A DNA stretch of 8,749 nucleotides. It comes from Propionibacterium sp. GTDB lineage: Bacteria > Actinomycetota > Actinomycetes > Propionibacteriales > Propionibacteriaceae. The position numbers and the translations under genes were made by a program. The stretch covers positions 1 to 8,749 of the forward strand of contig JAAYZP010000398.1 of the NCBI GenBank assembly GCA_012514785.1. Direction: 5' to 3'. The notes under the pieces were generated by a model. The model saw nothing but the letters and a program-made list of their open reading frames with translations, ran no database searches and was not told the origin of the DNA. Shown here one piece after another: positions 5,740 to 8,749 of this stretch (the first letter of the stretch is position 1; every line of letters begins with the position of its first letter).

Positions 5740-7239
5740 ATGTCCCGTATTGACAATGCCGAACTTCGCGGAAAGGTCATGTCCGCCGATGACGCAGCGA
5801 AGCTCATCAATCATGGCGACGTGGTCGCAGCCTCCGGTTTCACCGGTGCCGCGTATCCCAAGGCACTGCCGACGGCGATCGCCAACCGCGCGAAGGAGTT
5901 CCACGCGCGCGGCGACGAATTCCAGATCGATTTCCACACCGGTGCCTCCACGGCGCCCGACTGCGACGGTGTCCTGGCCGAGGCGAACGCCATCCGCCTG
6001 CGCTTCCCGTACCAGTCCGACCCGCAGATGCGTAACACCATCAACGCCGGGGGCATGAAGTACTACGACACCCACCTCTCGCATTCGGCCCGCCAGATCA
6101 CGGCGGGCTTCTTCGGCGACGTCGACGTGACGATCGTGGAGGCCACCCGGATCACGGAGGAGGGCCACCTCATCCCGTCGTCCGGCGTCGGCAACAACGT
6201 CGAATTCCTCGACGCGGCCGAGAAGATCATCATCGAGGTCAACTCCTGGCAGTCGCTCGACCTCGAGGGCATGGCCGACATCTACCGCATCGGTGCCGCC
6301 CCGAACCGCCAGCACATCCCGATCTACGCCACGGGTGACCGCATCGGCAAGACCTACATCGACATCGACGTGTCGAAGGTGATCGCCGTCGTCGAGACGG
6401 ACCTGCCCGACCGCAACGCACCGTTCAAGCCCATCGACGAGGTGTCGAAGCAGATCGCCGGCTACTTCCTCGACTTCCTGGAGAGCGAGGTCAAGGCGGG
6501 ACGTCTGCGCTACGACGGCTACGTCATGCAGTCGGGCGTCGGCAACGTCCCGAACGCCGTGATGGCGGGCCTGCTGGACTCGAACTTCGAGAACATCCAG
6601 GCCTACACCGAGGTGATCCAGGACGGCATGGTGGACCTGATCGACGCCGGCAAGATGAGCGTCGCCTCGGCGACGTCGTTCTCGCTGTCGCCGGAGTACG
6701 CGAACAAGATGAACGAGGAAGCCAAGCGCTACCGCGACTACATCATCACGCGCCCGCTGCAGGTTTCCAACCACCCGGAGGTGATCCGTCGTCTCGACCT
6801 GATCTCCAACAACGGGCTCATCGAGGCCGACATCTACGGCAACGTGAACTCCACCAACGTCTCCGGCTCGCGCATCATGAACGGCATCGGCGGCTCGGGT
6901 GACTTCACCCGCAACGCCTTCACCTCGACGTTCATCACCCCGTCCGAGGCGAAGGGTGGCGCGATCTCCGCGATCGTGCCGTTCGCGTCGCACATCGACC
7001 ACACGGAGCACGACGCCATGGTCATCGTCTCCGAGTACGGTTACGCCGACCTGCGTGGCCTCGCCCCGCAGGACCGCGTGCCCAAGATGATCGCCATCGC
7101 GCACCCGGACTACCGCCCGCTGCTCGAGGAGTACTTCGAGCGCGCCAAGGCGAGCTCGCACCAGCAGACGCCGCACGACCTGGCCACGGCCTTCTCGTTC
7201 CACCAGCGTCTCGCCGAGACGGGTTCGATGAAGGGCTGA
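5740..7239 (+). CDS. Succinate CoA-transferase (succinyl-CoA:propionate/acetate type)
   Basis: The product has 499 residues, the normal length for the acetyl-CoA hydrolase/transferase family branch of succinate CoA-transferases (YgfH, Cat1, AarC). AGGAG (5727-5731) lies 8 nt before the ATG. The motif SGVGNVPNAV (about 267-276) precedes YTEVIQDG, whose Glu291 is the likely catalytic residue that forms the glutamyl-CoA thioester. GIGGSGDF (about 382-389) is the conserved glycine loop that positions CoA. The reaction moves CoA between succinate and propionate or acetate without spending ATP. In propionic fermentation this step releases propionate and regenerates succinyl-CoA for the methylmalonyl-CoA cycle. 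Codon use is strongly biased (Ile almost always ATC), consistent with high expression. It is transcribed alone, ending in a strong terminator. Propionate versus acetate preference cannot be settled from sequence. Confidence 0.93.
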   Translation: MSRIDNAELRGKVMSADDAAKLINHGDVVAASGFTGAAYPKALPTAIANRAKEFHARGDEFQIDFHTGASTAPDCDGVLAEANAIRLRFPYQSDPQMRNTINAGGMKYYDTHLSHSARQITAGFFGDVDVTIVEATRITEEGHLIPSSGVGNNVEFLDAAEKIIIEVNSWQSLDLEGMADIYRIGAAPNRQHIPIYATGDRIGKTYIDIDVSKVIAVVETDLPDRNAPFKPIDEVSKQIAGYFLDFLESEVKAGRLRYDGYVMQSGVGNVPNAVMAGLLDSNFENIQAYTEVIQDGMVDLIDAGKMSVASATSFSLSPEYANKMNEEAKRYRDYIITRPLQVSNHPEVIRRLDLISNNGLIEADIYGNVNSTNVSGSRIMNGIGGSGDFTRNAFTSTFITPSEAKGGAISAIVPFASHIDHTEHDAMVIVSEYGYADLRGLAPQDRVPKMIAIAHPDYRPLLEEYFERAKASSHQQTPHDLATAFSFHQRLAETGSMKG

Positions 7240-7259
7240 GTCCTTCTCCACCGACGACG

Positions 7260-7293
7260 AACGGCCGGCCACCCGCGGGGTGGCCGGCCGTTT
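7260..7293 (+). terminator. Strong intrinsic terminator after the CoA-transferase gene
   Basis: ACGGCCGGCCACC (7261-7273) and GGTGGCCGGCCGT (7279-7291) form a perfect GC-rich 13-bp stem. One more C-G pair (7274/7278) closes a 3-nt loop, and the outer A-T pair extends it to 7292. TTT follows. It lies 21 nt past the stop codon and should insulate the toxin-antitoxin operon from read-through. Confidence 0.88.
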
Positions 7294-7346
7294 CGCGTCT
7301 GTCACGGCAGCGTCTGTATGGGGTCAGTCCGCCGCGACCGTTTCGG

Positions 7347-7396
7347 AGACATAGTGAACGAGTGCTGGTCAGTGAGCGCACTCATTCACTATGTCT
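7347..7396. promoter_or_regulatory. 19-bp inverted-repeat operator upstream of the toxin-antitoxin operon
   Basis: The arms at 7347-7365 and 7378-7396 (AGACATAGTGAACG... and ...TTCACTATGTCT) are 19 bp long with a single mismatch, around a 12-nt spacer (TGGTCAGTGAGC). The spacer itself carries another AGTGA, so the element has several half-sites. It lies next to the antitoxin promoter, a usual place for the autoregulatory operator of VapBC-type systems. AbrB-fold antitoxins bind such dyads. Confidence 0.65.
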
Positions 7397-7412
7397 TGGG
7401 GTGGGAGCTGGC

Positions 7413-7421
7413 TGGTACTCT
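7413..7421 (+). promoter_or_regulatory. Extended -10, leaderless promoter of the toxin-antitoxin operon
   Basis: TGG-TACTCT matches the extended -10 pattern (TGn plus TAnnnT). The expected start point, 7 nt after the box, falls exactly on the A of the antitoxin ATG at 7428, so the mRNA should have no 5' leader. No Shine-Dalgarno sequence is present before the ATG. There is no clear -35; the operator dyad occupies that area. Confidence 0.55.
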
Positions 7422-7427
7422 AATCCC

Positions 7428-7667
7428 ATGGAAGCCACCATTGATTCCGCCGGCAGGATCCTGCTGCCCAAGTCGCTGAGGGATGCCTTCGGGCTCACCC
7501 CGGGATCCAAAGTCGATGTCTCGGCGTACGGCGATGCCGTTCAAATCACTCCCGGCGGTCGTACTGCTCGCCTCGAGCGTGCCGAGGACGGGCGGCTCGT
7601 CGCGGTCTCCGACACCGTCGTGAGCGATGATGATCTCTTTCCGCTGATCGACTCCGGCCGGCGATGA
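7428..7667 (+). CDS. AbrB/MazE-fold antitoxin (VapB-like)
   Basis: The product has 79 residues. The N-terminal half (1-45) is a swapped-hairpin AbrB DNA-binding domain: MEATIDSAGRILLPKSLRDAFGLTPGSKVDV has the D-x-x-G-R-I-x-L-P-K core and the LGL/G-x-x-V pattern. Residues 46-79 form an extended, acidic tail (SDTVVSDDDLFPLID) of the kind that wraps into the toxin active site. An upstream GTG or ATG would add residues encoded by the operator, so the ATG at 7428 is chosen. The protein should bind and neutralise the PIN toxin encoded next, and repress its own promoter through the dyad at 7347-7396. Its stop overlaps the toxin start by 4 nt (ATGA). Confidence 0.88.
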   Translation: MEATIDSAGRILLPKSLRDAFGLTPGSKVDVSAYGDAVQITPGGRTARLERAEDGRLVAVSDTVVSDDDLFPLIDSGRR

Positions 7668-8092
7668 GGGATCAGACGGTGTTCGCTCTGGACACGAGCG
7701 CGGCCGTACCGCTCCTGGTCTCCAGGCATGAGGCTCATAGGGACGTCAGCTCATGGGCTGCTGGGCGTCGGCTTGTGCTGAGTGGCCATGCACTTATCGA
7801 AACGTACTCCGTTCTGACTCGATTGCCCGGTGATGCGCGCATGGAGCCTGCCGACGCCGTGGTCTTGATCGACGACAATTTCGAGGGAACCCTCGCTCTC
7901 GCTCCCGCAACGGCGGTGGTTGCCCATCGTGACCTGGCTGCGCGAGGCATCGTCGGAGGTGCCACGTACGACGGGTTGGTTGCGCTCGCGGCCCATGCGC
8001 ACGGGGCGACGCTGGTCACGCGCGACGCGCGTGCCCGCCCCACCTATGAGGCGGTCGGTGTGCCCGTGGAGGTTATCCCTCAGAGCGCGTAG
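7664..8092 (+). CDS. PIN-domain ribonuclease toxin (VapC-like)
   Basis: The product has 142 residues, a full-length single PIN domain. The four acidic positions that bind Mg or Mn are all present: Asp10 in ALDTSAA, Glu46 in HALIETYSVL, Asp103 in ATYDGLVALAA and Asp121 in LVTRDAR. The enzyme is therefore predicted to be active. VapC toxins of known target cut tRNA or the sarcin-ricin loop of 23S rRNA in the cytoplasm, blocking translation; the target here is unknown. Translation is coupled to the antitoxin gene by the ATGA overlap. Its codons end in T or A more often than those of neighbouring genes, suggesting acquisition. Its last 13 bp overlap the end of glnA on the other strand. Confidence 0.9.
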   Translation: MRDQTVFALDTSAAVPLLVSRHEAHRDVSSWAAGRRLVLSGHALIETYSVLTRLPGDARMEPADAVVLIDDNFEGTLALAPATAVVAHRDLAARGIVGGATYDGLVALAAHAHGATLVTRDARARPTYEAVGVPVEVIPQSA

Positions 8093-8749
8093 TACAGCTC
8101 GAACTCGTAGGGGTGCGGGCGCTGCGCGATCGCCTGGATCTCGGCGCGCTTCAGCCGGATCCACGTCTCGATCAGGTCCGGGGTGAACACGTCGCCGGCG
8201 AGCAGGTAGTCGTGGTCCGCCTCGAGCGCGTCGAGGACGGCCGGGAGGTTGCCGGGCACCGTCGGCACCTGGTCGTGCTCCTCCGGCGGCAGCTCGTACA
8301 GGTCCTTGTCCACCGGCGGCAGCGGCTCGATCCGGTTCTGCACACCGTCGAGGCCGGCGAGCAGCATCGCGGCGAACGCCAGGTACGGGTTCGACGACGG
8401 GTCCGGGCAGCGGAACTCGATCCGCTTCGCCTTCGGGTTGGACCCCGTGATCGGGATGCGGATGCAGGCGGAACGGTTGCGCTGCGAGTAGACGAGGTTC
8501 ACCGGCGCCTCGAAGCCGGGCACGAGCCGGTGGTAGGAGTTCACCGACGGGTTGGTGAAGGCCAGCAGCGACGGGGCGTGCCGCAGCAGGCCGCCGATGT
8601 ACCAGCGGGCGGTGTCGGAGAGCCCTGCGTAGCCGTTCTCGTCGTAGAACAGGGGCACGCCGTCGGTCCACAGGGACTGGTGGCAGTGCATGCCCGAGCC
8701 GTTGTCGCCGAAGATCGGCTTCGGCATGAAGGTGGCGGTCTTGTTCGCC
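8080..8749 (-). CDS. Glutamine synthetase type I, C-terminal part (cut by window edge)
   Basis: About 222 C-terminal residues are present; the start lies beyond the right edge. Just inside the edge are TFMPKPIFGDNGSGMHCH, with the active-site His and the glycine-rich glutamate-binding loop. Further on come NRSACIRIP and KRIEFRCPDP with the substrate-binding arginines. DKDLYELPPEE holds the Tyr (codon 8298-8296) that is adenylylated in GS-I-beta enzymes, so activity is probably controlled by GlnE. The enzyme condenses ammonia and glutamate with ATP in the cytoplasm and forms a dodecamer. The frame is intact to the natural end (ELYYAL). No terminator is visible beyond the stop, and transcription would run into the toxin gene antisense. 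Confidence 0.95.
   Translation of the reverse strand, partial: ANKTATFMPKPIFGDNGSGMHCHQSLWTDGVPLFYDENGYAGLSDTARWYIGGLLRHAPSLLAFTNPSVNSYHRLVPGFEAPVNLVYSQRNRSACIRIPITGSNPKAKRIEFRCPDPSSNPYLAFAAMLLAGLDGVQNRIEPLPPVDKDLYELPPEEHDQVPTVPGNLPAVLDALEADHDYLLAGDVFTPDLIETWIRLKRAEIQAIAQRPHPYEFELYYAL

Noticed and set aside
5683..7305. A 540-codon minus-strand frame opposite the CoA-transferase gene
   Set aside because: The product is rich in repeated Val/Asp/Arg/His with no domain, while the plus strand encodes a full, well-conserved enzyme with a good ribosome site.

Overview
The window is GC-rich bacterial DNA with actinobacterial hallmarks: strong G/C bias at third codon positions, likely leaderless promoters, a GTG start and long spurious antisense frames. 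A succinate CoA-transferase of the type used in propionic fermentation, next to an AcuI/YhdH-type reductase, suggests the Propionibacteriaceae. That placement is an inference from gene content; no 16S or other marker is present.

Layout. Positions 1-455 hold no convincing gene but are dense in inverted repeats, including a 170-bp symmetric palindromic element at 232-401. Next comes a minus-strand lipoprotein (456-1208) with an M15/extensin-like metallopeptidase core and a peptidoglycan-binding-like tail. It diverges from an FMN riboswitch (1241-1371), which precedes an ABC permease and an NMT1-like lipoprotein (1438-3197). This matches the RibXY riboflavin-uptake arrangement, but no ATPase gene is in the operon. 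Three minus-strand genes follow: an ATP-grasp protein (3202-4041), a four-helix membrane protein (4067-4465) and an AcuI/YhdH-type NADPH reductase (4540-5511). The reductase is divergent from a succinate/propionate CoA-transferase (5740-7239), which ends in a strong terminator. A palindromic operator and a leaderless promoter then drive an AbrB-fold antitoxin and PIN toxin pair (7428-8092). The toxin gene overlaps tail-to-tail with the 3' part of glnA (8080-8749, minus, cut by the window edge).

How the genes fit together. When FMN is low the riboswitch should allow expression of a riboflavin importer that must borrow an ATPase. The reductase (acrylyl-CoA to propionyl-CoA in characterised relatives) and the CoA-transferase (exchange of CoA between succinate and propionate or acetate) share a regulatory region and both fit short-chain acyl-CoA metabolism. 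The toxin-antitoxin pair looks like a later insertion upstream of a core nitrogen gene. The observations most worth checking are the palindromic element with a covarying stem pair, the ATPase-less riboswitch transporter, and the leaderless toxin-antitoxin operon convergent with glnA.
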